NCBI GenBank assembly: GCA_035541775.1
Contig: DATKMP010000120.1
Coordinates: 1 to 39,196 of the forward strand
DNA length: 39,196 nucleotides
Direction: 5' to 3'
Origin: DATKMP01 sp035541775
GTDB lineage: Bacteria > Bacteroidota > Ignavibacteria > UBA10030
Position 1 is the first letter of the stretch; each line of letters begins with the position of its first letter. The notes beneath the pieces were generated by a model. That model did no database searches. It saw nothing but the letters and a program-made list of their open reading frames with translations, and was not told the origin of the DNA. This document shows positions 1 to 9,350 of this stretch, piece by piece. The position numbers were made by a program, and so were the translations under genes.

Positions 1-2
1 GT

Positions 3-1013
3 GTGGTGCTCGGTGTTCGGAAATTAAAAATTCTCTCCTTCGGTCCGCGCCCATTCGATTTTCTCGCATGCAATGCACCGATCAAACCGTTGTATGATCT
101 TGGCGTTGAGATTATGGAAAACAGCGAACTCGATTTATATGATATCGTTCAAGCCGAAAAAAATAATCCGGAAGTGAAACGGATTGCAAAAGAAATGGCG
201 GCAGAACTTGGAAAAGGGAATACCTATCCTGATTTGTTGGAAAAACTTGCGCAGTACGAATATGCCTTAGAAAAATTTATGAATGCCAATCTTGGTGCAT
301 CGAGCTATGCAGCGTTTGCGAACAAGTGCTGGCCTGCGTTCGAAAAATATTTCGGCCATGTGCCGTGCTATCTTAATTCGCGTTTGGCAGCGCGCGGAAT
401 TCCGGTGGCATGCGAAACCGATATTTATGGTGCGTTAAGCGAATATATGGTCATCTGTGCGACAGAATTGCCCCCGACGATTTTAGATATCAACAATACT
501 GTTCCGAAAGACATGTATAAAGAGAACAAGAAAGCGATCGGCCATTACGATCTCACTGATCTGTGGATGGGATTCCATTGCGGCAACACGTCTTCAGCGT
601 GCCTGGTGCAGCCGATGATGCAGTACCAGCTGATCATGCATCGGCTGCAGGAACCCAACCAGAAGCCGAACGTCACGCGCGGAACCCTGGAAGGGCAGAT
701 CAAACCCGGGCCGATCTCGATCTTTCGCGCCCAGTCTACGGCAGATGCAAAGATACGGGCGTATGTCGCGAATGGCGAAGTGTTGAAAGTGAATCCGAAA
801 TCGTTCGGTTCCATCGGTGTGTTTGCCATCAACGAGATGGGAAGATTCTATCGCCATGTGCTGATTGAGAAGCGGTTCCCGCATCATACAGCGATTGCGT
901 TTAAGCATGCAGCGAAAACGTTGTTTGCGGCAAGCAAAATGCTCGGGATCGAAGACGTGTTCTTCAATCAGCCGGAAGGCATGATGTATCCGACGGAAAA
1001 TCCGTTTGAATAA
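3..1013 (+). CDS. L-fucose/L-arabinose isomerase family protein, 5'-truncated
   Basis: The reading frame is open to the left edge, so the true start lies outside the window and 336 residues are visible. It resembles the C-terminal part of the L-fucose isomerase fold, which interconverts an aldose and its ketose with a divalent metal. Three likely metal ligands are visible: Glu138 in CETD, Asp162 in ILDIN and His192 in GFHCGN. The 24-residue Glu-Asp spacing equals the E337/D361 spacing I recall for E. coli FucI. The protein ends 124 bases before the GH8 gene, so it may belong to the same sugar pathway, perhaps converting a pentose released from xylan side chains. The substrate (fucose, arabinose or another sugar) cannot be decided from this fragment. 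Confidence 0.8.
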   Translation: MVLGVRKLKILSFGPRPFDFLACNAPIKPLYDLGVEIMENSELDLYDIVQAEKNNPEVKRIAKEMAAELGKGNTYPDLLEKLAQYEYALEKFMNANLGASSYAAFANKCWPAFEKYFGHVPCYLNSRLAARGIPVACETDIYGALSEYMVICATELPPTILDINNTVPKDMYKENKKAIGHYDLTDLWMGFHCGNTSSACLVQPMMQYQLIMHRLQEPNQKPNVTRGTLEGQIKPGPISIFRAQSTADAKIRAYVANGEVLKVNPKSFGSIGVFAINEMGRFYRHVLIEKRFPHHTAIAFKHAAKTLFAASKMLGIEDVFFNQPEGMMYPTENPFE

Positions 1014-1035
1014 ACCGGACTCATCTTTTGCTTTC

Positions 1036-1074
1036 TTTTCCATCGTTCGGATGAACTATCCGAGCGATGGAAAA
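1036..1074 (+). other. Long perfect-stem inverted repeat after the isomerase gene
   Basis: Two 17-base arms (1036-1052 and 1058-1074) pair around the loop GAACT with a single T-G wobble. The outer stem is TTTTCCATCG with CGATGGAAAA. No T-run follows on either strand, so it is not a classical intrinsic terminator. It may be an mRNA-stabilising or processing hairpin between the isomerase and the GH8 operon, or a factor-assisted terminator. Confidence 0.6.
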
Positions 1075-1137
1075 CGTATTTGAAACAGCCGTTGTCAACC
1101 AAGAGTAACTTTCGATATTCTCAAGGAGCTTCCACTT

Positions 1138-2412
1138 ATGAAATACGGATCGAGCCTTTTTCGTATCTCTGTTGTATTCTGCGTTCTTACTTCCATGGCA
1201 TTCGCGACGATGCCGGATTCCGCACAGCAATCAAAATCCGCCGGTGCATTTGAAACCGGTGTCTATCAAAATCTGTTTACAGAATGGTTGGGTATTCCGG
1301 AGACACTTGTTCAAGCAAAACTCGATAGCATTTATCATCAATTATTTTTTGGTGATGATAAAACGCAGCGCATTTATTATCCCGTAGGAAACGATATGGC
1401 GTACATCGAAGATGTGCAGTTTCAAGATGTTCGGACGGAAGGAATGTCGTATGGGTTAATGATCGCCGTGCAAATGAATAAGAGGAATGAATTTGACCGG
1501 TTGTGGAAATGGATGAAGATATATATGCAGCATCAAACCGGCCCGCAAAAAACATATTTCGCATGGCAGTGCAAACCCGATGGAACGATTATCGATCAGA
1601 GTACCGCATCGGACGGCGAAGAATGGACGGCGATGGCGCTTTTGTTTGCTTCGGCGCGATGGGGGACAGATACAGGAATGTATAATTATCGGGCTGAAGC
1701 GCAAGCCATTCTTGACAATATGCTGCACAAAGAAACAGCGCCGGAAAACGATGGAAGCGCGACCAATTTATTCAACACCAAAGAACATCAGGTGGTGTTT
1801 GTTCCGAATAAAGACGCATCGGGCTTTACCGATCCATCGTATCATCTTCCGCATTTTTATGAACTCTGGGCGCGCTGGGCAAAACACGATGCACAATTTT
1901 GGCACGATGCTGCGTCGGTAAGCCGGAAGGTTTTTCAACAATCAGCGAACCGTGTAACAGGATTGGCGCCGGATTATTCGCACTTCGACGGAACACCGGC
2001 TTCAACACCGTGGTCGAACGGGACAAAAAATTTTCAATACGATGCGTGGCGTGTTGCAGCAAATGCGGCCATGGATTTTTCTTGGTTTGCCAAAGATACC
2101 GAGGAAGTAACCTTGAGCAATCGCATTCAACAATTTTTTTATTCCGAAGGAATCAAGTCGTACGGCAGCGTGTACACATTAGAAGGAAAAAAACTTGCCA
2201 GCGATCACAGTACAGGATTGGTCGCGATGAATGCCGTTGCGTCGCTTGCATCGACCAATGATCATCGTCAGGCATTCGTTGAAGAATTGTGGAATACGCC
2301 TATACCGGCCGGCAAATATCGGTACTACGACGGCATCTTATATTTTCTTGGAATGCTTGAAGTCAGCGGCCATTTTAGAATTTATGATCCGATGACGCAT
2401 TCTTCGAAATAA
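1138..2412 (+). CDS. GH8 reducing-end xylose-releasing exo-oligoxylanase (Rex type)
   Basis: A 424-residue exported glycoside hydrolase of family 8. The ATG follows AAGGAG at good spacing and gives a signal peptide of about 22 residues ending near AFA. Catalytic candidates are Glu101 (TEGMSYG, general acid), Asp159 (SDGEEW) and Asp302 (FQYDAWR, base). The 58-residue gap between Glu101 and Asp159 matches E70/D128 as I recall them for the Bacillus halodurans Rex enzyme. Rex-type GH8 proteins remove xylose from the reducing end of xylo-oligosaccharides, whereas others in the family are endo-xylanases, chitosanases or cellulases. Its neighbours (GH115, GH43, GH10) favour the xylan reading. It is the first gene of a tight four-gene run. 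Confidence 0.88.
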   Translation: MKYGSSLFRISVVFCVLTSMAFATMPDSAQQSKSAGAFETGVYQNLFTEWLGIPETLVQAKLDSIYHQLFFGDDKTQRIYYPVGNDMAYIEDVQFQDVRTEGMSYGLMIAVQMNKRNEFDRLWKWMKIYMQHQTGPQKTYFAWQCKPDGTIIDQSTASDGEEWTAMALLFASARWGTDTGMYNYRAEAQAILDNMLHKETAPENDGSATNLFNTKEHQVVFVPNKDASGFTDPSYHLPHFYELWARWAKHDAQFWHDAASVSRKVFQQSANRVTGLAPDYSHFDGTPASTPWSNGTKNFQYDAWRVAANAAMDFSWFAKDTEEVTLSNRIQQFFYSEGIKSYGSVYTLEGKKLASDHSTGLVAMNAVASLASTNDHRQAFVEELWNTPIPAGKYRYYDGILYFLGMLEVSGHFRIYDPMTHSSK

Positions 2413-2444
2413 AAATTTATCGAAAATTTTCAATGAGGTGTTTC

Positions 2445-5327
2445 ATGCCTTTTATCCATCATCGTCTTTTATCCTTTTTATCGATTATCTTGATCTGGAC
2501 GGCATCGCAATCTGTATTTGCCGTTGACCGGACATCGATGATCGCGACAGAAAAAATTTCCGGCGGCTTTGCGCTTTCAGCATCGGGCAAATCGGCGCCG
2601 CTGTGTTTTAGTTCGCAAGATTATCCCGGCGTTGTTCGCGTTGTGAAACAACTGCAAGACGATATCGACAGTGTGACGAATGCACGGCCGATGGTGTGCG
2701 CCGATGTCCTTCCCGCTTCCGATGAAATTGTATTGATCGGAACGGCCGGAAAAAATCCTTTCATCAATAAACTTGTTGAAGAAAAAAAAATCAATCTGGA
2801 TGATGTCAACGGGCGATGGGAAAAATTTATTATTCAAACGGTCGATCATCCGTTCCCCAATATTGCACGGGCACTGGTCATTGTTGGCAGCGACAAACGC
2901 GGAACCATTTATGGAATGTATGAGCTGTCTGAAAAAATCGGCGTATCGCCATGGATCTGGTGGGCAGATGTGCCCGTAAAAAAATCCGCAAGTTTGTTTG
3001 TGCAAGCAGGAAGATATACCTTAGGCGAACCGGCTGTAAAGTATCGCGGCATCTTTATCAACGATGAAGCGCCGGCGCTTGCGGGTTGGGCTCATGAAAA
3101 ATTTCATGGATTGAACCATCAGTTCTATACCAAAGTGTTTGATCTTATTTTGCGATTAAAAGGAAACTATCTCTGGCCAGCGATGTGGGGCAATGCGTTC
3201 AACGACGATGATACGCTGAATCCGCGACTTGCCGATGAGTACGGCATTGTGATGGGAACTTCGCATCACGAACCGATGCTGCGGGCGCAGCAAGAATGGA
3301 AGCGCTACGGCTCAGGTGCGTGGGACTATCAAACAAACGAATCGACCTTAAAAGCATTCTGGAAAAAAGGCATTCAAAACATGGGAAATCACGAAAGCAT
3401 TGTCACCATCGGCATGCGCGGCGACGGTGATATGCCGATGAGTGAAACAGCGAATATTTCCCTTCTCGAAAAAATCGTGGACGACCAGCGAAAAATTCTT
3501 AGCGAAGTTACCGGCAAAGATGTTACAACGATTCCGCAACTGTGGGCGCTGTATAAAGAGGTGCAGGAATATTACGATAAAGGCATGCGTGTTCCCGACG
3601 ATGTAACGCTGTTATTGTGTGATGACAATTGGGGAAATCTTCGCAAGCTTCCCTTGTTCCATGAGAAACCTCGGAGCGGCGGGTACGGCATTTACTATCA
3701 CTTTGATTATGTCGGCGGTCCGCGAAATTATAAATGGCTCAACACCAATCAGATTGAGCGCACGTGGGAACAAATGCATCTTGCATACTCGTACGGCGTC
3801 AAGCAAGTCTGGATTGTGAATGTCGGCGATATCAAGCCGATGGAATTTCCGATTTCATTTTTTTTAGATTATGCATGGAATCCCGATCAATGGAATGCAG
3901 GCCAATTGCAAGAATACACAACGCTTTGGGCAGAGCAGCAATTCGGACCGGATCATGCAAAAGATATTGCCGAGATTCTTACTCAGTACACAAAGTTCAA
4001 TGCGCGCCGCAAACCGGAATTGCTTGGTCCCGATACGTACAGTTTAACGAACTATCGCGAAGCAGAAACGGTCGTTGCAGAATACAAGGCGCTTGCAACA
4101 AAAGCGCAGCGCCTTGCTGATGAATTACCCGTAGAAGATCGAGATGCATATTTTCAATTAGTGCTGCATCCGGTTCTTGCATGTTCCAATCTCAACGAGC
4201 TTTGGGTGACGGTCGGCAAAAATCATCTCTATGCAAAACAGGGGCGGGCAGCAACGAACGACCTCGCAGAGGAAGCAAGAAACTTCTTTGAACGTGACAG
4301 TCTCATTTCGTACACGTACAATCATGTAATTGCAAATGGAAAATGGAATCACATGATGGATCAAACGCACATCAGTTACACCTATTGGCAGCAGCCGGAA
4401 CAAGATGTACTGCCTGCGGTTCAACGATTAACACTTCCGCATGTTGCTGAAATGGGTGTTGCCATTGAAGGATCTTCTTCGTGGTGGCCTGATGAAAAAA
4501 AACCTGCGGAGCTGCCGGAGTTCGACAAGTACCATCATCAGTCATATTATATCGATGTGTTCAATCGCGGCAGCGTACCGTTCACTTATTCCGTCCAAGT
4601 TGAAAAGCCATGGATGGTGATTGATTCTGCGAACGGAACAATCGAAACAGAACGCCGGTTGCAAGTTGCCATTGCCTGGGATAAAGTTCCTGCTGGAGAA
4701 CATCGCGCTGCGATGACGATCAAAAGTTCCGATGGTAAACAGGTAATGGTGAACGCGTTCGTGAGCAATCCTGCTGTACCAAAACCTGAAAATCTTAACG
4801 GCTTTGTGGAAAGCAATGGATATGTTTCGGTGGAAGCAGAACATTATACTTCTGCAATAGCAACTCCGCCCATGGTGTGGCAAGACATTCCGAACTTAAG
4901 CCGAACACGTTCCGGTATGACCATACTTCCGGTGACGGCCTCTGCGCAAACTCCTGGCGGCGACAGTCCGCATCTCGAATATTCAATGTATTTGTTTCAT
5001 GGCGACTCGGTGCAGGTCGATGCCTATTGCTGCCCGACGTTGAACTTTCATGGCGGCGAAGGATTGCGTTATGCAATTTCGATAGACGATGAACAGCCGC
5101 AAATCGTTGCGCTTCACACGAATAGCAATGAAGGTGTGTGGAACAAATCGGTTGCCAATAATATCGTCATCGCCAAATCGAAACATAAAATAACTCACGC
5201 AGGATTTCATGTTTTGAAATTCTGGACAGTCGATCCGGCTGTGGTTTTGCAAAAGATTGTTGTTGAAACTGGCGATGTGAAGCCGAGTTATTTGGGTCCG
5301 CCGGAAAGTTTTCGATTCATCAAATAG
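2445..5327 (+). CDS. GH115 xylan alpha-1,2-glucuronidase
   Basis: A 960-residue exported protein with the features of glycoside hydrolase family 115, which removes (4-O-methyl-)glucuronic acid from intact xylan chains. The preferred ATG at 2445 has GAGGTG six bases upstream. An in-frame ATG at 2433 lacks a ribosome site. The signal peptide ends near SVFA. The N-terminal domain (about 25-190) precedes a TIM-barrel core with KYRGIFINDE at about 199-208 and NYLWPAMWGN near 240. A C-terminal beta-sandwich at about 782-960 carries the VEAEHYT motif typical of the family. The length is normal for GH115. The gene starts 32 bases after GH8 and ends 18 bases before GH97, so the genes are probably co-transcribed. 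I did not assign catalytic acids individually. Confidence 0.93.
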   Translation: MPFIHHRLLSFLSIILIWTASQSVFAVDRTSMIATEKISGGFALSASGKSAPLCFSSQDYPGVVRVVKQLQDDIDSVTNARPMVCADVLPASDEIVLIGTAGKNPFINKLVEEKKINLDDVNGRWEKFIIQTVDHPFPNIARALVIVGSDKRGTIYGMYELSEKIGVSPWIWWADVPVKKSASLFVQAGRYTLGEPAVKYRGIFINDEAPALAGWAHEKFHGLNHQFYTKVFDLILRLKGNYLWPAMWGNAFNDDDTLNPRLADEYGIVMGTSHHEPMLRAQQEWKRYGSGAWDYQTNESTLKAFWKKGIQNMGNHESIVTIGMRGDGDMPMSETANISLLEKIVDDQRKILSEVTGKDVTTIPQLWALYKEVQEYYDKGMRVPDDVTLLLCDDNWGNLRKLPLFHEKPRSGGYGIYYHFDYVGGPRNYKWLNTNQIERTWEQMHLAYSYGVKQVWIVNVGDIKPMEFPISFFLDYAWNPDQWNAGQLQEYTTLWAEQQFGPDHAKDIAEILTQYTKFNARRKPELLGPDTYSLTNYREAETVVAEYKALATKAQRLADELPVEDRDAYFQLVLHPVLACSNLNELWVTVGKNHLYAKQGRAATNDLAEEARNFFERDSLISYTYNHVIANGKWNHMMDQTHISYTYWQQPEQDVLPAVQRLTLPHVAEMGVAIEGSSSWWPDEKKPAELPEFDKYHHQSYYIDVFNRGSVPFTYSVQVEKPWMVIDSANGTIETERRLQVAIAWDKVPAGEHRAAMTIKSSDGKQVMVNAFVSNPAVPKPENLNGFVESNGYVSVEAEHYTSAIATPPMVWQDIPNLSRTRSGMTILPVTASAQTPGGDSPHLEYSMYLFHGDSVQVDAYCCPTLNFHGGEGLRYAISIDDEQPQIVALHTNSNEGVWNKSVANNIVIAKSKHKITHAGFHVLKFWTVDPAVVLQKIVVETGDVKPSYLGPPESFRFIK

Positions 5328-5345
5328 TAGAGGAAGTTGATCGTT

Positions 5346-7295
5346 ATGAAAAAACATTACTGGTATCTTCTTTGTGCTTTCGTTCTTTGCACGATTGCCT
5401 ATAGCGGCGAAAGAGAAAGTCGTATCACAAGTCCTGATGGAAATCTTTCGATCGATGTAAATCTTGCGGCCGAAGGTATTCCCACATACGATGTGTTTTT
5501 TCAAAATGTTCCCGTCATAGAAAATAATCGGCTGGGAGTAAAAAGAACCGATTCGGATTTTTCTCGCGGCCTTCGCCTGCTTTCGCGTTCGTCTGTCGAA
5601 ACGGTGCATGATGATTACACGCTTCTCTACGGAAAGAAACTTCATTGTCAATATCATGCCAATAAAAAAATATTTCATTTTTTGAATTCAGAAAATCAAA
5701 AACTCGATATCATCTTTCAGATATCGAACGACGGGATTGCATTCCGATATTATTTTCCAGATACATCGCGTGCTGTAAAGAACATTATAAAAGAAGAAAC
5801 GCAATTTTCATTTGATGATTCAACGCTTGCATGGATTCAGCCCATCGATGCAGCGAAAACAGGATGGTGCGGTTCAAATCCATCGTACGAAGAATATTAT
5901 TATCGCGGTGTGAATATAAAAAATTTGCCGAAGCATGAACCCGGCTGGGTATTTCCTGCTTTGTTCAAAGCCGGAAAATACTGGATTGCATTTTCGGAAT
6001 CGGCGCCGGATAGAAATTATTGCGGCTGCCGGTTGATGCACGACAGTGCAACGACGATGTTTCGTATCGGTTTTCCGCAAGAAGGAGAAGTTCTTCCCGG
6101 AGGCGCATTGAATCCTGAATCGAAAACGCCATGGGCAACACCGTGGAGAATTCTTGTCGTCGGCCACAATCTCGGAACGCTGATCGAATCTGCGCTGGGA
6201 ACCGATGTAGCAAAACCGTCGGTGTTGACAGCGGCAAAGTTTGTTAAACCGGGACGTTCGTCCTGGAGCTGGGTGTTGTTGAAAGATGATTCCACAATTT
6301 ATCCGGTGCAAAAACGGTTCATCGATTATGCGGCAGAGATGGGCTGGGAATATTGTCTCATCGATGCCGGATGGGATACGCAGATCGGTTATGAAAAAAT
6401 CGGCGAGCTTTGTATGTACGCCGCTTCGCGCAAGGGCGGTATTTTTTTGTGGTACAATTCTGCCGGCTCGTGGAATACGACGCCGTTAACTCCGCGCAAT
6501 AAATTATTGACGCACGAACTTCGCATGGAAGAATTTTCGAAGATTCAAAAACTTGGCGTCAAAGGAATCAAAGTAGATTTCTTCGGCGGCGACGGGCAGT
6601 CGATGATGTCGTACTATCAGGATATTTTGCAAGATGCTGCTCAGTTTGGGTTGATGGTAAATTGTCACGGAGCAAGTCTACCGCGAGGATTGGAACGAAC
6701 GTATCCCAATTTAGTTTCGATGGAAGCCATTAAAGGATTCGAATATTTGACATTTGATCAAAGCAATACAGATCAGGAAGCGAGCCATTGCGCAACGATT
6801 CCGTTCACACGAAATTTATTCGATCCCATGGATTTTACGCCTGTGTGTTTTAGTGAAATTCCCGGCAAACAGCGGCGAACAACGAACAGTTTTGAGTTGG
6901 CGTTGTCGGTGATATTTCTTTCCGGTGTTCAGCACTATGCAGAAATTCCGGAAGGCATGGCAGCAGTACCGGGTGAAGTACGACAGATGATGAAAGATAT
7001 TCCCGTTGCGTGGGATGAAACGAAATTTATCGACGGTTATCCGGGAGAGTATGTAGTTTTAGCACGAAGAAGTGGAAACGATTGGTACGTTGCCGGCATC
7101 AATGGCGAAGCAGCCGAAAAGCGGTTGACATTCCATCTGGATTTTTTACAAAATGCCATCGGCAGTGTCTTGATAACGTGCGGTGAAACCCCGAGAACAT
7201 TTCAGATTGTAAAAAATGTTGTCGATGTTACACAGCCACTCACGCTCACCCTGAAGCCCGACGATGGTTTTGTACTGCACCTTACTGCAAAATAG
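5346..7295 (+). CDS. GH97 retaining alpha-glycosidase (alpha-galactosidase-like)
   Basis: A 649-residue exported family 97 hydrolase with an N-terminal beta-sandwich (to about 275), a central TIM barrel and a small C-terminal beta-domain. The ATG at 5346 follows AGAGGAAG. An upstream in-frame TTG at 5337 overlaps that site and is less likely. GH97 contains inverting alpha-glucosidases (SusB) and retaining enzymes. Here GIKVDFF supplies Asp411 and GFEY supplies Glu466. Their 55-residue gap equals the D415/E470 pair I recall for the retaining alpha-galactosidase BtGH97b, so the retaining mechanism is favoured. In a xylan cluster it may remove alpha-linked galactose or arabinopyranose caps. The exact sugar is an inference. 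Confidence 0.88.
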   Translation: MKKHYWYLLCAFVLCTIAYSGERESRITSPDGNLSIDVNLAAEGIPTYDVFFQNVPVIENNRLGVKRTDSDFSRGLRLLSRSSVETVHDDYTLLYGKKLHCQYHANKKIFHFLNSENQKLDIIFQISNDGIAFRYYFPDTSRAVKNIIKEETQFSFDDSTLAWIQPIDAAKTGWCGSNPSYEEYYYRGVNIKNLPKHEPGWVFPALFKAGKYWIAFSESAPDRNYCGCRLMHDSATTMFRIGFPQEGEVLPGGALNPESKTPWATPWRILVVGHNLGTLIESALGTDVAKPSVLTAAKFVKPGRSSWSWVLLKDDSTIYPVQKRFIDYAAEMGWEYCLIDAGWDTQIGYEKIGELCMYAASRKGGIFLWYNSAGSWNTTPLTPRNKLLTHELRMEEFSKIQKLGVKGIKVDFFGGDGQSMMSYYQDILQDAAQFGLMVNCHGASLPRGLERTYPNLVSMEAIKGFEYLTFDQSNTDQEASHCATIPFTRNLFDPMDFTPVCFSEIPGKQRRTTNSFELALSVIFLSGVQHYAEIPEGMAAVPGEVRQMMKDIPVAWDETKFIDGYPGEYVVLARRSGNDWYVAGINGEAAEKRLTFHLDFLQNAIGSVLITCGETPRTFQIVKNVVDVTQPLTLTLKPDDGFVLHLTAK

Positions 7296-7325
7296 AATTC
7301 TAACATTTTTTGAAAGAAAAATTAC

Positions 7326-9026
7326 ATGAAAAAATATTTCCTGGTATTGTTGATGGGCATGCTTTCTTCTTCTATATTCTCGCAGAACAAAGAATTCACG
7401 AATCCAATTTTAGCCGGCTTTTATCCCGATCCGAGCGTTTGTAAAGTCGGCGATGATTATTATTTGGTGAATTCGACCTTCGCGTATTTTCCCGGCATTC
7501 CGGTTTTTCACAGCAAGGATTTGGTGCACTGGAAATTAATCGGGCATGTTTTGGATCGTCCGGAGCAGTTGAATCTTGATGGCGCAGGAGTTTCGCGCGG
7601 ATTATTTGCACCGACCATTCGCTCGCATCATGGAATATTTTATGTAACCTGTACATTGGTTGATAAAGGCGGCAATTTTGTCGTCACCGCAACAAATCCG
7701 GCAGGGCCGTGGTCGAATCCCGTTTGGCTTACGAATGTGAATGGCATCGATCCATCGTTGGTGTTCGATGAAAACGGAAAATCGTATCTCATCTATAATA
7801 GTGATGCGCCAGAAAACAAACCGCTGTATCAAGGACATCGAACCATCCGAATGCGTGAATTTGATTGTGATAGTCTCAAAACAAAGAAAGAAGAAATCAT
7901 TTTAGTGAACGGCGGAGTCGATATTACAAAAAAACCGGTCTGGATTGAAGGCCCGCATATATTCTATAAAGACGGGTTCTATTACCTCTGTGCGGCCGAA
8001 GGAGGAACATCGGAAAACCATTCGCAAGTAATTTTCCGGAGCACAAAGGTCGAAGGTCCGTATCAACCGTACGAACACAATCCCATTTTAACACAAAGAG
8101 ATTTAGACCCACACCGGAAGAATCCGATTACGTCAACGGGGCATGCGGATTTGACTCAAGCACCCAATGGAGAATGGTGGGCAGTATTTTTGGGCTGTCG
8201 TCCGTATGACACAACCGAAGCACTTTTATACAACACCGGACGCGAAACATTTTTAGCTCCAGTGAAATGGGAAAATGCTTGGCCGACAATCAATCCCGGA
8301 AAAACAGAAGTGCAATATTTTTATCCGAGTCCAGCGCCGGAGTCAGAACCGTTCACAGGAAAGCAGTACAGCGGAAACTTTACACTTCGCGACGACTTTA
8401 CTTCCGACACATTAGATCCCGACTGGATGTTTTTACGAACGCCGCGTGGCAAGTGGTACGATTTGAAAAAGAGAAACGGTTTCCTTGCACTGCAAGTGCG
8501 TCCGGAAGATTGTGCCGGTGCATCTAATCCGACATTTCTCGGACATCGTCAGCAGCATTTGCAAGGTGCAGCAAGCATGGCGATGGAATTCGACCCAACT
8601 GCAGAAAACGAAAAAGCCGGCCTTCTGATTTTTCAAAATGAAACACATTTCTATCTTTTATGTAAATCGATAGAAGGCAACAAGGCTGTCGTTCAATTGT
8701 ATCAATCGGCGCGCGAAGAAAATTCCCCTCAAAAAATAAAATTGATCGCTTCACAAAAAATTCCGGCAGCAGACAACAATGCAAAAATAATTTTGAAGAT
8801 CGAAGCCAAAAGAGATCGCTATGCATTTGCGTTTGGATTCCAACCCCATCAGTGGACAATTTTGAAAGACGATGTGGACGGAACATTTTTAAGCACGCGA
8901 ACGGCCGGAGGATTCGTCGGTTGTATGTATGCGATGTATGCAACATCGCTCGGCAAGCCCAGCAGCAATACGGCATACATCGATTGGTTTGAATACCAAG
9001 GAAACGACGAAGTGTATAACAAGTAA
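7326..9026 (+). CDS. GH43 beta-xylosidase/alpha-L-arabinofuranosidase
   Basis: A 566-residue exported family 43 enzyme. The signal peptide ends near SIFSQ. The five-bladed propeller shows the three expected acids: Asp35 (YPDPS, base), Asp142 (GIDPS, pKa modulator) and Glu208 (WIEGPH, acid). A C-terminal beta-sandwich (about 360-560, beginning near LRDDFTSDTLDPDW) is the domain common in GH43 beta-xylosidases and contributes to the active-site rim. The gene lies 30 bases after GH97 and closes the exported hydrolase run. Family 43 members act on beta-1,4-xylo-oligosaccharides or arabinofuranosyl branches, and the subfamily cannot be fixed by eye. The upstream ribosome site (GAAAGAAAA) is weak. 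Confidence 0.92.
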   Translation: MKKYFLVLLMGMLSSSIFSQNKEFTNPILAGFYPDPSVCKVGDDYYLVNSTFAYFPGIPVFHSKDLVHWKLIGHVLDRPEQLNLDGAGVSRGLFAPTIRSHHGIFYVTCTLVDKGGNFVVTATNPAGPWSNPVWLTNVNGIDPSLVFDENGKSYLIYNSDAPENKPLYQGHRTIRMREFDCDSLKTKKEEIILVNGGVDITKKPVWIEGPHIFYKDGFYYLCAAEGGTSENHSQVIFRSTKVEGPYQPYEHNPILTQRDLDPHRKNPITSTGHADLTQAPNGEWWAVFLGCRPYDTTEALLYNTGRETFLAPVKWENAWPTINPGKTEVQYFYPSPAPESEPFTGKQYSGNFTLRDDFTSDTLDPDWMFLRTPRGKWYDLKKRNGFLALQVRPEDCAGASNPTFLGHRQQHLQGAASMAMEFDPTAENEKAGLLIFQNETHFYLLCKSIEGNKAVVQLYQSAREENSPQKIKLIASQKIPAADNNAKIILKIEAKRDRYAFAFGFQPHQWTILKDDVDGTFLSTRTAGGFVGCMYAMYATSLGKPSSNTAYIDWFEYQGNDEVYNK

Positions 9027-9231
9027 AACAAAAGCGCTCATTGAAAATTATGAACTTGCCGGTACGAAAAAAATTGACTTTTGTTCAAAGCATCCAGAAC
9101 GGAAGGAGGGATCCAGTATAAATTTTTTTCATTTCGCGTTTGTTATTGTTGGGTTCAATATCCTGACGCTTGCGGCGGGGAACTTCATTTCGGAATGTTG
9201 ACGTCAATATCGATTTGGAACAAATTAATTT
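9027..9231. other. Gap after the exported GH operon, no gene seen
   Basis: This is the first part of a 324-base gap. It shows no convincing gene and no clear terminator for the GH8-GH43 run. A strong ribosome-site-like AAGGAGGG at 9103-9110 is not followed by a usable start codon. A short hydrophobic frame after it (about 9120-9201) has no start and may be debris. Confidence 0.5.
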
Positions 9232-9262
9232 TTGACTTGCTTTTATAGACCTTACATATTAT
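9232..9262 (+). promoter_or_regulatory. Promoter of the GH3-GH116-kinase operon (copy 1 of duplicated element)
   Basis: A -35-like TTGACT (9232-9237) is followed 17 bases later by CATATT or 19 bases later by TATTAT (9257-9262). The same arrangement, including the whole spacer with one change, recurs upstream of the GPH transporter at 15475. That conservation is the main support for promoter function. Confidence 0.6.
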
Positions 9263-9300
9263 TTTACTAAATCGGTTCAATTGCTGTTGAACCCGTTTTA
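9235..9300 (+). repeat. About 65-bp direct repeat, copy 1
   Basis: The stretch from ACTTGCTTTTA to the end of the inverted repeat and GTTTTA is nearly the same as 15478-15540. Differences are a few substitutions and small gaps, including a 2-base gap after ACATATTATT. The copies lie in the same orientation about 6.2 kb apart and flank the GH3-GH116-kinase unit plus the esterase remnant. Confidence 0.85.
9274..9293 (+). promoter_or_regulatory. Inverted repeat GGTTCAA-N6-TTGAACC in the 5' leader
   Basis: Perfect 7-base arms surround the loop TTGCTG. It lies just downstream of the predicted transcription start, where a repressor could block RNA polymerase or an RNA hairpin could act. The second copy (15515-15534) keeps the pairing as RNA through a U-G wobble. 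Confidence 0.6.
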
Positions 9301-9350
9301 TAAATTGAATTTAGAACCTGAGAATAATAAAATTAAAGAGGAGATAAGCA

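Noticed and set aside
1092..1121. Possible promoter TTGTCA-N18-TATTCT before GH8
   Set aside because: It would start transcription on top of the ribosome site of the GH8 gene, leaving no usable leader.
4983..5678. Long antisense frame (231 codons) across the GH115/GH97 junction
   Set aside because: It lies opposite two well-supported genes, has no recognisable motif, and is rich in Ile, Arg and His as expected for a shadow frame.
9103..9110. AAGGAGGG followed by a hydrophobic frame
   Set aside because: No ATG, GTG or TTG at usable distance and no homology recognised.
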